The notes beneath the pieces were generated by a model. The model saw only the letters and a list, made by a program, of their open reading frames with translations, ran no database searches and was not told the DNA's origin. A DNA stretch of 26,178 bases, taken from the NCBI GenBank assembly GCA_003486665.1, contig DNGF01000163.1, positions 8,144 to 34,321 on the forward strand. The letters are read 5' to 3'. Of the stretch, positions 1-7,865 are shown piece after piece; position 1 is the stretch's first letter, and every line of letters starts with the position of its first letter. Origin of the DNA: Oscillospiraceae bacterium (GTDB lineage Bacteria > Bacillota > Clostridia > Oscillospirales > Acutalibacteraceae). A program made the position numbers and the translations under genes.

Positions 1-1
1 T

Positions 2-1459
2 TCAAATGTTGTTCTTTTGAGCAAAACCTTTACGGTCGGAACGGCATCGTCAAGCACATTGAAAATCACGAATGCAAATTACCCGACAACGCTCGAAGTC
101 GGCGAGGGATATTCTGTAACGGGAGTAATAACATCAAATTACAATATTACAAGGGTCGTTATCGGTGCATATAAATCGAACGGCGCAAAGGGCTTTGAGT
201 ATGTTGCCACGCCCGGAACAAAAAGCTATAATCTCAGCAATGCGGATTATCTTCTTACTTTTTCAAAGCTTGAATCGGGAACATATACTTATAAAATTGT
301 TGCAAGCGATTCGGAAACTTCAAACATTGTGCTTCTCAACAAGTCTTTTACCGTAATGGGGAATACCGGCGGAAATATTGATCTCAGGGAAGTTAATTGG
401 GATGTAATTGATATTTCCTATTGGAACCGTGACGCAATAAGCTCATGGTCAGCGATGGCAAATGAACTTGACGCAATTATTCTCAGACTCGGCTTTGCTT
501 ATACGGCAAGCAAAAAAATGGCAGAAGACGATAGCTTTGCCGATTACTACGCTGCGGCAAAAAAGTATAATATTCCCGTAGGAATTTATTATTTCGGAGC
601 GGCAACAACGGTCAGCGAAGCGGACGCGGAAGCAGACTTTGTTATAAGTCTTTTGAAAAAATATAACTGCAAGCTTGAAATGCCCGTTTACTATGATCTT
701 GAAACAGAGGATCAGGTTGATCTGACTCAGTCGGAATGCACGGCAGTTGCAAGAACCTTTTGCGAAAAAGTCAGAGCAGCAGGCTACTTTGTAGGAATTT
801 ATTGCAACAAGTACTTCGCAAGAGATGAGCTTTATGCTTCAAGACTCAGCGACTTCCACTTCTGGATTGCCGAATACAATTCAAAATGCACATATGACGG
901 AGAATACGGAATGTGGCAGTACACGGAAACGGGAAGAATTGCCGGACTTGACAGAGTGTGTGATAAGAACTATTGCTACTATGATTATCCGACATATATC
1001 AAGGCAAACGGACTGAACGGATTTACAAGAACTCAGCCTGTTGTTAATCCACAGTTCGGATTTAAGACCGGAATAAATCTGAATGTTAACGAAAACAGCA
1101 AAACCGTTATTCTGAAAAAGGATCCCGGTCTTACACAGAATCAGTTTGTTTCAAAGTATGTTTCGTATAAGGATGTTAACCTTAGCATGACTGCTCTTGT
1201 AGGCGGAAAGGTTGCAACAGGTACAAAAATTTCGGCATCCGGAAACGGAAAAAGCTTTGGCCCGTATACAATATGTCTTCTCGGAGATATCAATTCGGAT
1301 TCAAAAATTAATTCGACGGACGCCCTTATGGTGCTTCAGCATTCGGTTGGGCTTAAAACGCAAAAAGGATATGCACTGACCGCTTCTGACTGGAACGGCG
1401 ACGGAAAGATCAATTCGATTGATGCGCTCGAAATTTTAAAATTTTCTGTTTCAAGGTGA
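2..1459 (+). CDS. GH25 lysozyme (N-acetylmuramidase) with C-terminal type I dockerin; 5' end outside window
   Basis: A secreted peptidoglycan hydrolase, predicted to cut the MurNAc-GlcNAc bond. The frame is open to the left edge, so the gene is 5'-truncated. The TTG at 17 is not a real start, because the codons before it read SNVVLLSKTFTVG, a near copy of SNIVLLNKSFTVMG about 100 residues later. The protein therefore carries tandem Ig-like modules. Counting from the TTG codon, an Ig-like module covers about 1-115 and GH25 about 129-325. The GH25 domain has the conserved DIS near 132, the catalytic DLE pair D227/E229, and a GMWQYTETG stretch. A linker or X-like module covers about 345-420. The dockerin at about 422-480 has two F-hand calcium loops (GDINSDSKINSTDAL and SDWNGDGKINSIDAL). 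The dockerin implies attachment to a cohesin scaffoldin. The signal peptide must lie upstream. Assignment of both domains is firm. Confidence 0.93.
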   Translation, partial: SNVVLLSKTFTVGTASSSTLKITNANYPTTLEVGEGYSVTGVITSNYNITRVVIGAYKSNGAKGFEYVATPGTKSYNLSNADYLLTFSKLESGTYTYKIVASDSETSNIVLLNKSFTVMGNTGGNIDLREVNWDVIDISYWNRDAISSWSAMANELDAIILRLGFAYTASKKMAEDDSFADYYAAAKKYNIPVGIYYFGAATTVSEADAEADFVISLLKKYNCKLEMPVYYDLETEDQVDLTQSECTAVARTFCEKVRAAGYFVGIYCNKYFARDELYASRLSDFHFWIAEYNSKCTYDGEYGMWQYTETGRIAGLDRVCDKNYCYYDYPTYIKANGLNGFTRTQPVVNPQFGFKTGINLNVNENSKTVILKKDPGLTQNQFVSKYVSYKDVNLSMTALVGGKVATGTKISASGNGKSFGPYTICLLGDINSDSKINSTDALMVLQHSVGLKTQKGYALTASDWNGDGKINSIDALEILKFSVSR

Positions 1460-1465
1460 TTGTTT

Positions 1466-2167
1466 ATGAAAATCGGTATTTTTACAGACACACATTACTG
1501 TGACCTCGACCTGCTCGAACAGGACAGGAAACCGCGCTATGCTTACGGTGCGGTTAATCGAGCTTTTGATGATTTTAAGGCACAGGGAGTACAGATCGCC
1601 ATATGTCTGGGTGATCTTGTTCACTTTCACAACGGCACCGAGGAAAGCCTTCGTCATCTGCGGGAGATTTCCCGTTTGATAAACTCTTACGGTATTCCGA
1701 CCTATCAGTGCATGGGTAACCATGACAATGAGATTGTCAGTGCGGAGGACATGGCAAAAATAACGGGCTTTCACGTTGCACCGACAACGGTTGAGGACGA
1801 TGAAGTAAGATTGATTTTTTTGGACGCTTCATTTACTCCCGACGGGGAGCCTTACGGACGAGAGCATATCGACTGGACGAAAAGCTACATCCCTAAAAAT
1901 GAGCTTGATTGGCTCAAAGAACAGCTTGACACAGATAAGAGAAAAATTGTGTTTACTCATCAGAATATAGATACAAATGTTGAAAGCCGTCATATTGTTT
2001 CAAATGCGGATGAGGTAAATGAAATAATTGCAAGGTACGGTGTGTCGCACGTTTATCAGGGTCACTATCATTACGGTGCGGAAAATATCATTAACGGTAT
2101 CCCCTACACAACGTTGAGGGCAATGTGTATCGGTGAAGAAACAAATTATCTTATAACAGAGGTTTAA
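1466..2167 (+). CDS. Calcineurin-like metallophosphoesterase, cytosolic
   Basis: A 233-residue protein of the dimetal calcineurin-like phosphoesterase superfamily; the substrate is unknown. All metal-binding motifs are present in order: D8-x-H10, GD 49-50, GNHD 84-87, H165 (FTHQN) and GHYH 199-202. There is no signal peptide or membrane segment. The start is placed at ATG 1466 rather than the in-frame TTG at 1460. AAGGTG at 1453-1458 is spaced 7 nt from this ATG, and the protein then begins MKIGIFTDTHY, as is usual for the fold. The ribosome binding site overlaps the stop of the lysozyme gene, and the next gene starts 1 nt after this stop, so the three are probably cotranscribed. A role in envelope or nucleotide phosphate turnover would be a guess. 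Confidence 0.88.
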   Translation: MKIGIFTDTHYCDLDLLEQDRKPRYAYGAVNRAFDDFKAQGVQIAICLGDLVHFHNGTEESLRHLREISRLINSYGIPTYQCMGNHDNEIVSAEDMAKITGFHVAPTTVEDDEVRLIFLDASFTPDGEPYGREHIDWTKSYIPKNELDWLKEQLDTDKRKIVFTHQNIDTNVESRHIVSNADEVNEIIARYGVSHVYQGHYHYGAENIINGIPYTTLRAMCIGEETNYLITEV

Positions 2168-2168
2168 T

Positions 2169-2825
2169 ATGTCGGTTGAGGAGCTTGTACGTTTAATTTT
2201 TGAAATGGTGGGAACAGTCGCTTTTGCAATTTCCGGAGCGATGGTTGCCATAAAGAAAAGGGTTGATATTTTCGGTGTTGTCGTTCTCAGTGCAATGACG
2301 GCACTCGGAGGAGGAATCGTGCGGGATATACTTATCGGACATCTGCCGCCGACGATGTTTTCCGACTACCGTTACGTTATGGTTGCGGTTATAACATCCG
2401 TATTAGTCTTTATTGTCGCATATATTTTCCGCGACTCGTACCAGAAAAGCGAAAAGGCGGTTGATGCGGTCAATAATATTTTTGATGCGCTCGGACTCGG
2501 AGTGTTCACGGTAATGGGTGCAAAGGTTGCGATCGAATCCGGCTTTACGGTCAACGGAATTCTTGTTGTTTGTCTTGCCGTTGTAACGGGAGTCGGCGGC
2601 GGTCTTATCCGTGACGTTATGCTTATGGAAATTCCGTTTGTCCTCAAAAAAAGAATATATGCCGTTGCCTCAATTCTCGGCGGAACGGCGTATCATTTGA
2701 TGTATGTTCACGATGTTAATGTGAAGCTTGCATCGGTTATCGCGGTGCTGATAGTTTTTGTCGTGAGAATTTTTGCAACAATATTTAAGCTTGATCTTCC
2801 GAAGGTAAAGCTTCCGAGAAATTGA
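2169..2825 (+). CDS. TRIC/UPF0126 family membrane protein (YadS/YicG-like)
   Basis: A 218-residue polytopic membrane protein built from two tandem homologous halves, as in the UPF0126 (PF03458) family. That family includes bacterial homologues of trimeric intracellular cation channels and is sometimes annotated as a glycine transporter. The repeated signature is visible twice: TALGGGIVRDILIGHLPP in the first half and TGVGGGLIRDVMLMEIP in the second, each after a hydrophobic helix containing a conserved glycine. Each half contributes about three helices, giving roughly seven with the C-terminal one. The length fits the family. ATG 2169 has AGAGG about 6 nt upstream, and the gene follows the phosphoesterase with a 1-nt gap. 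The transported substrate (cation or amino acid) cannot be decided from sequence. The gene ends just before the hairpin terminator at 2838-2875. Confidence 0.88.
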   Translation: MSVEELVRLIFEMVGTVAFAISGAMVAIKKRVDIFGVVVLSAMTALGGGIVRDILIGHLPPTMFSDYRYVMVAVITSVLVFIVAYIFRDSYQKSEKAVDAVNNIFDALGLGVFTVMGAKVAIESGFTVNGILVVCLAVVTGVGGGLIRDVMLMEIPFVLKKRIYAVASILGGTAYHLMYVHDVNVKLASVIAVLIVFVVRIFATIFKLDLPKVKLPRN

Positions 2826-2837
2826 AAAAATTATAAA

Positions 2838-2883
2838 AATCGGGCAGTGACATTTTTATTTGTCGCTGCCCGATTAATTTTTT
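2838..2883. terminator. Bidirectional rho-independent terminator
   Basis: A 15-bp stem (2838-2852 with 2861-2875, one G-U pair) with an 8-nt loop is followed by a T-run at 2878-2883 on the + strand. On the - strand it is followed by a T-rich stretch (complement of 2826-2837). It lies between two converging units, so it can end both the lysozyme/phosphoesterase/TRIC unit and the long - strand operon. Confidence 0.9.
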
Positions 2884-2928
2884 CATTTATAAATGTGCCG
2901 AATAGGCTTTAATTTTATGCTGTTGCTT

Positions 2929-4254
2929 TTACTCAACAGTTATTGTTGCCTTAAGGGTTTTTCCGCCCTTTGCATACGGACTGTATGGCTTAATGCGAAC
3001 GGTATATGTGCCTGCTTCAAGATCGCCGATATCAACATTCATTCCGTCCGAAACAGTGCGGACGTAGTTTGAAACTACTGTTTCTGACCAAACGTCCTTG
3101 AAAACGCCCTTTGTAACGGAAATCTTGTAATTTTCTGCACCCCAATAAGCTGTTGCATCAGGGAAGCTCAGTACAACGTTGCCATCGTTATTTCTTTTTG
3201 CTGTGATAGCGGCTCCCTCAGGGAACTGCGGAGCGGTGTCGAGCGACTTCAGGTTGCCCCATGTGTACTTATGTGTAGTCGGCTTGGTGCTGTTAACAAA
3301 GTAATACTCGTTTTTCTCAAAGAACTGATGATTTGCAAGATCCCAAAGCTGAAGTCTGGTATTGCCGTCTGCATCAACCTCTACGATCCAGCAAGCGCCG
3401 CTGTCACCCGGTGCATCTTCGTCATGACCGAAATAGTTAAGGTTGCTCATAAGTGCACAGGTCGAACCTGTTCCGATGGCTGTAAACGAACCCTGCCATA
3501 CACAACGTGGATCGGTTGAGGTGTAGTGCGAATGACCTGAGAAATCGATAACCTGCGGATATTTTGTAAGAACCGCTCTGATATCAACATCACTCCAGTT
3601 GATGCTGCCGTAAACGGTTGCTGTCGGATGCGGATGCTGGTAAACAAAAATCGGCTTGTCGGGTGTGTCCTTTGCAGCCTCTTTAAGCTGAGCGTCAAGC
3701 CATTCGGTCTTGCCCTTGAAGGTCTTACCGTTATCGTCATAGGAAACGCCGATGAAATGGTAGCCGTTGATTACAACGTGAGTGTCAACATTCTCGTTTA
3801 TGAGAGCCTTGTATCTCTCATAAGCAATGGTTGCGTCATAGTCACGGTAATTTATAAATTCATGATTGCCAAGACAGGTGAGAAGCTGAGTTTCAGGCTT
3901 AATATTTTTATTTACAAGCTCGTTGAAGCGTATGTATTCCTCGTCAAGTCCTCTGTTTGCAAAGTCACCGGCAACAATTACGGCGTCAACCTTTTTGTAG
4001 CTGGTCTTTGCGGCGTATTTGTAGGTGTCTGTAAATACAGCCTGGAATTTGGTTTCTCTGTTCTGGTCGTTGGTGCAGTCGAGGTGAACGTCGCTGCAAA
4101 CAACGAAACGGAGAATAGGTGTGAAATCTTCGGGCGTTTTCGGAAGCTCTTGGTTTATTCCGCCGAGAAGCGAAGAAAGACTGAAAAGAGCCGTGAAAAC
4201 TACGGTCAGAAGTCCGCTGAGAAGCTGACCGATACAGTTCATGAATGAAAACAT
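2929..4254 (-). CDS. Membrane-anchored or secreted metallophosphoesterase with C-terminal Ig/FnIII-like domain
   Basis: A 441-residue calcineurin-like phosphoesterase probably acting outside the membrane. Residues 7-31 form one hydrophobic segment without preceding basic residues, so it may be an uncleaved anchor or an atypical signal peptide. The metal motifs are complete: D55-x-H57, GD 96-97, GNHE 129-132, H207 (YQHPHP) and GHSH 240-243. After about residue 345 there is a beta-rich module of roughly 95 residues ending in AGTYTVRIKPYSPYAKGG, which resembles a fibronectin III or Ig-like fold. The ATG at 4254 is preceded by AAGGAG at 8 nt. The gene starts 12 nt after the oxidoreductase stop and is last in the - strand operon. 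The substrate is unknown; phosphodiesters of envelope components or nucleotides are possible. It is unrelated in detail to the cytosolic phosphoesterase at 1466-2167. Confidence 0.87.
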   Translation of the reverse strand: MFSFMNCIGQLLSGLLTVVFTALFSLSSLLGGINQELPKTPEDFTPILRFVVCSDVHLDCTNDQNRETKFQAVFTDTYKYAAKTSYKKVDAVIVAGDFANRGLDEEYIRFNELVNKNIKPETQLLTCLGNHEFINYRDYDATIAYERYKALINENVDTHVVINGYHFIGVSYDDNGKTFKGKTEWLDAQLKEAAKDTPDKPIFVYQHPHPTATVYGSINWSDVDIRAVLTKYPQVIDFSGHSHYTSTDPRCVWQGSFTAIGTGSTCALMSNLNYFGHDEDAPGDSGACWIVEVDADGNTRLQLWDLANHQFFEKNEYYFVNSTKPTTHKYTWGNLKSLDTAPQFPEGAAITAKRNNDGNVVLSFPDATAYWGAENYKISVTKGVFKDVWSETVVSNYVRTVSDGMNVDIGDLEAGTYTVRIKPYSPYAKGGKTLKATITVE

Positions 4255-4266
4255 TTTTTACACTCC

Positions 4267-5598
4267 TTAATCAATTTTAAAACATTTATTATAACCCTCG
4301 ACCCATGACTGCACACGCTTGCGGTCATATCGAACGGGCATAGCCTTGGTTATCGCCATAACGGCGGCGATTCTCGTGTTCATGCCGAGAACCTTTTTGG
4401 AAAGAACAAAGTCGCTCATAACACCCTTAACCTTGAGCTTGAGAGAATTGAAATTCATCAGCTTTTCAATAAAGCACATGATGCTGTTTGTATCTGCGCC
4501 GATCGTCATATCATCGGAATTGAGAATTTCATTGTCAAAGAAATAATCAAGATCCTTCGGCGAGAAACGTGCAACCATAAGCTTAATAATCGCAATCGGA
4601 GCAAGGCCCGCGCCGAGTTTTTTGTAAAAATCGCGCTGATATTTCCAGAGAGCATCCGCACTGAACAGCTCTTCCTTGTCTGCTATTACGGCATCGGCAA
4701 GAAGCCGTGCAGCCTTAAGACTGTTCGCGATTCCGGAGCCGATAATCGGAACGGTCATGAAAGCGCTGTCACCGATTGCGGCATATCCGTCGGCAACCAG
4801 AAGTCCGAGCGGCTGGCGGACGGGAATGGTTACATATTGTCCGCCGCGAATGCGTTCCGTACCGAGATCATCATTAAGCTCACGGAGCTTGCCGATCGTG
4901 TCCTCAACATCCTCATCGGTCAGCGGCGTAAAGCGGCCGATCAGCACATCGGTGTAATTCTCATCATCGGCAACCCAACAAATCTGCTGCTTGTTGTCAA
5001 AGAGAAGATATACCCTGTACTTATCGTCCTCAACAGGTGCGGTTTTGTTGTAAAAAGCGCGGTAAACATAGAATGTATCGTATTTATCCGGCTCTTTCTG
5101 TATTCCGAGAGCGTCGGGAAGATTTTTGCGGATCGGAGAGCTTATGCCTGCCGAGTCAATTACAAGGTCGGCATAAACCGTTTCGTCCTTTGTCTTGATT
5201 CCGGCAACTCTGCCGCCGAGCATTACGGGTGCAAGAATTTCGGTTTCATAGACAAGCTTCACACCGCATTTTTCGGCATGGGCGATTATATGGTCATAAA
5301 TATCCTTGCGCTCCATCTGAATTTCAAGCTGATCCTCAGGAACGTGCTGCTTGAGCGTCTTATTTCTCGACGGGCTGAAAAAAGTCATATCGTTTTTAAG
5401 ACGGTATTTATCCTCCGGCGGCATCTCCATACCGCAGGCAAGAAGTCCCTTGCGGTCAAAAATATCCGTCCAGTCATAGCCCATGTCTTCGCGCTTGTTT
5501 TTTTCGTAAACAGTGACGTCAAAGCCCTGTTCGGCAAGGATAGCAGCAGCGGCAATTCCGCCGTGTCCGCCTCCGGCAACTATGATCTTTTTCCCCAT
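4267..5598 (-). CDS. FAD-dependent oxidoreductase, geranylgeranyl-reductase/monooxygenase-like
   Basis: A 443-residue flavoprotein of the PHBH-fold group (geranylgeranyl reductases, aromatic monooxygenases, halogenases). The N-terminus holds the dinucleotide-binding motif (IIVAGGGHGGIAAAAI, about 5-20), ending with the acidic residue of VTVYEK that binds the FAD ribose. A second FAD motif is seen at about 271-290 (GYAAIGDSAFMTVPIIGSGI). No transmembrane segment is obvious; a hydrophobic stretch near 330-343 could touch the membrane. The start is set at ATG 5598, not the upstream GTG at 5607, because AAGGAG (overlapping the TAA of the previous gene) is 8 nt from the ATG. The overlap suggests coupled translation with the propeller gene. 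The substrate is not predictable; reduction of an isoprenoid or hydroxylation of a small molecule are both possible. Confidence 0.82.
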   Translation of the reverse strand: MGKKIIVAGGGHGGIAAAAILAEQGFDVTVYEKNKREDMGYDWTDIFDRKGLLACGMEMPPEDKYRLKNDMTFFSPSRNKTLKQHVPEDQLEIQMERKDIYDHIIAHAEKCGVKLVYETEILAPVMLGGRVAGIKTKDETVYADLVIDSAGISSPIRKNLPDALGIQKEPDKYDTFYVYRAFYNKTAPVEDDKYRVYLLFDNKQQICWVADDENYTDVLIGRFTPLTDEDVEDTIGKLRELNDDLGTERIRGGQYVTIPVRQPLGLLVADGYAAIGDSAFMTVPIIGSGIANSLKAARLLADAVIADKEELFSADALWKYQRDFYKKLGAGLAPIAIIKLMVARFSPKDLDYFFDNEILNSDDMTIGADTNSIMCFIEKLMNFNSLKLKVKGVMSDFVLSKKVLGMNTRIAAVMAITKAMPVRYDRKRVQSWVEGYNKCFKID

Positions 5599-5610
5599 TT
5601 TACACACTCC

Positions 5611-7824
5611 TTATTCGCAGTCTTCGATAAGACCGTAATATCTTGCGTACCAGTACGGGTGGGTGAAATTTGTGCAGGATTTAAGAACCAAGCCCTTGTC
5701 ATTACCTGTTCCGGGGAACATGGTGTAAGCAGTTGGTTCATCGGATTTTTTGAAAATCTCCTGAGCCACATCCTCTACGCCGCTGTCAACGGTAAAGCGG
5801 TTGCTGTCATTGCTGGTTATTCTTCTTTCATGTGCCGGCAGCGGTTCATAAAGCTGCGGCGGCATACCGAGTTCTGCGGGAGCCATATCCCATTTTAAAT
5901 CTTTGCGGTAGCTGTTGTAAAGGGGCCACATGATCTGATCCATCGGCATATCCATCAGCTCATCGATGCAATCGTCTGCATTGTACCATTCGCCCGTTAC
6001 TGCGCCGTAAACAAAGTTGAAGAAAGCGTTTCTCTCAACCTTTTCGTCCTCCCAGTGATGGGTAAGACCCATTGCAAAGATTGAACGGAGGTTCGGATCG
6101 TCCGTGTATTTCATCAAGAGCGATATCATCAGGAAATCGTGATTGTCATCAATATGAAGAAGATGTCCGTCGGGAATCTTATACTGCATGAGGTTCATTG
6201 CGAAGTGCTTTTTGCCTGCGAATTCAACAAAAAGCTTCTCGTATTTTTCATCGCCCGTGATATGATAGCCTATCTTAAGGAAGGTAAGCATCTGGAGTGA
6301 GTTCGTACCCTTTTCATAAATCCATTTGTGATCGTTGTTGAGAAGATCGGGATCCCAGTTTGCCCATGTTGTCGGCAGACCGTCTGTGTCAACAAGGTGG
6401 AAATTGTTGTTGATAATATGATCGAGAATCTTTTTAACCGTATCTGCGATGAGCTTTTTCTCCTCATCATCGGCAACGAGGTCAAAATAGTTAGCGTAGC
6501 AATAGAAATGACCTACAACTTCATCCGATGATGTTTCACCGAGCCATTCGCACTCCCTGCCCTCGGCGTCCTTTGTGATATGCCATTCATGACGCGCGCC
6601 TGTGCCGTAGTCAACAGCGTCGGAATATCTGATAGCGCGGGCGAAGAAGCCCTCGATGCCTGTTATTTCTGTCAGCTTTATCATCGCAAGCAGGCTTCTG
6701 TGAGCATCCTTGCGAACTTCGGGATCCTTCGTGCAGGCATATTCAAAGCAAAGCGCCGCCGTGTAAAGTCCTGTCCAGAGTCCCTCGTTGTCGGATGCAA
6801 GAATGTGACCCTCATCGGCGGAAAGAACGCCCTCGTGTTCGAGGTCACGGTCAATGACGTAGCCATAGCGTACGTTATATTTTTCCGTCTGTGCGCGCAG
6901 CTCGTTTGCCTTTTCTCTGAGTGACATCATTTTTGTTTCAAACAGGCTTATGCCCTTGTCTGTAGAAACACAAACAGAGCCGTCCGGAGAGATAGCAACG
7001 CCTGTTGCGTTCGGACTCGGAAGCCAGCGCTTGTAGCCGTAATATGAAAGTCTGCCGTTGTGCTGGTGGATAAGGCCGGTTGTGGTTGAAAAATACTTGT
7101 CGCCGTTTTCTGCGATTGCCATACCCGTTATGTGAGCATCGGGCAGGCCGACGATCTTTGAATGATCGAGCCAATAGCTGTTGTCATCATAAACGCAAAC
7201 GCCTTTATCCGTGCCGACCCAAATGCTGCCGACAGGATCCATGTAAAGGCAGGTAATTGTGTTGCTGAGAATTCCCGTAACGCCCTCCATAAGCTCCGAC
7301 CAGTGCCAGCGCTTGCCGACAAGTGCGTGAAGTCCGCCGCCTGCCGTGCCGACATAGACCTTGTTGTTTTTGTAAACGGCAAGACAGCTGCCCTTGCCGG
7401 GAACTCCGATCTCAATGTCATAGCCGTTTTCACCGAGCTTGTAGAGAACGCTTTCGGTCAGAATCCATGCCGCGCCGTCAAGGTCAACCTTGATATCAAC
7501 GAGCTTAGAGCCGAACTGTTTTTCGGAAATTTTCTTTTTACCGTTGAATTCGAGCATAGAATTGCCAACTCCGACAAACATATGATTTTCGGAGTTAAAA
7601 TAAATCATTGAGATGGCCGCATCCTTTACACCGATTGCAACGGGGGAGAATTTTTCACCGTCGAAGCGCGCAAGACCCTTATCCGTACCGACAAAAAGCA
7701 CGCCGTTGTTGTCAAAGCGCATCGCCGTAATGTTATCGGATTTCAGTCCGTCCGCCGTTGTGAAAACTCGGCGTGTGAGCTGCGGAAATTTATTTGTTTT
7801 TATAACCGTTCTGTATTGCTTCAT
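5611..7824 (-). CDS. Beta-propeller plus helical-toroid protein of unknown function
   Basis: A 737-residue protein that I do not recognise as a characterised family. Residues about 20-300 contain repeats of the two-component-regulator propeller type, with blades ending in phrases such as GVLFVGTDKGLARFDG, NKVYVGTAGGGLHAL, GSIWVGTDKGVCVYDD and GSVCVSTDKGISLFE. Residues about 310-737 are mainly helical and rich in Trp, His, Asp and Glu (for example HEWH near 412, CEWLGETSSDEVVGHFY near 425-441, WANWDP near 487). This looks like an (alpha/alpha)6 toroid related to glycoside hydrolases or lyases. There is no signal peptide, transmembrane segment, histidine kinase or DNA-binding domain, so it is probably a cytosolic enzyme or sensor. 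ATG 7824 has AAGGAG about 8 nt upstream. The stop overlaps the ribosome binding site of the oxidoreductase, so the two are likely to work together. The fold calls are inference from sequence pattern. Confidence 0.75.
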   Translation of the reverse strand: MKQYRTVIKTNKFPQLTRRVFTTADGLKSDNITAMRFDNNGVLFVGTDKGLARFDGEKFSPVAIGVKDAAISMIYFNSENHMFVGVGNSMLEFNGKKKISEKQFGSKLVDIKVDLDGAAWILTESVLYKLGENGYDIEIGVPGKGSCLAVYKNNKVYVGTAGGGLHALVGKRWHWSELMEGVTGILSNTITCLYMDPVGSIWVGTDKGVCVYDDNSYWLDHSKIVGLPDAHITGMAIAENGDKYFSTTTGLIHQHNGRLSYYGYKRWLPSPNATGVAISPDGSVCVSTDKGISLFETKMMSLREKANELRAQTEKYNVRYGYVIDRDLEHEGVLSADEGHILASDNEGLWTGLYTAALCFEYACTKDPEVRKDAHRSLLAMIKLTEITGIEGFFARAIRYSDAVDYGTGARHEWHITKDAEGRECEWLGETSSDEVVGHFYCYANYFDLVADDEEKKLIADTVKKILDHIINNNFHLVDTDGLPTTWANWDPDLLNNDHKWIYEKGTNSLQMLTFLKIGYHITGDEKYEKLFVEFAGKKHFAMNLMQYKIPDGHLLHIDDNHDFLMISLLMKYTDDPNLRSIFAMGLTHHWEDEKVERNAFFNFVYGAVTGEWYNADDCIDELMDMPMDQIMWPLYNSYRKDLKWDMAPAELGMPPQLYEPLPAHERRITSNDSNRFTVDSGVEDVAQEIFKKSDEPTAYTMFPGTGNDKGLVLKSCTNFTHPYWYARYYGLIEDCE

Positions 7825-7865
7825 TTAAACACTCCTTAATTTTTGCTTTTCGGAATGAAATAGCT

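Noticed and set aside
3628..4248. 206-codon open frame on the + strand
   Set aside because: Complement of the secreted metallophosphoesterase, whose metal motifs are complete on the other strand.
4837..5898. 353-codon open frame on the + strand
   Set aside because: It lies antisense to the FAD oxidoreductase and the end of the propeller gene, crosses the junction between them, has no ribosome binding site and no recognisable domain. The real genes on the - strand have clear motifs.
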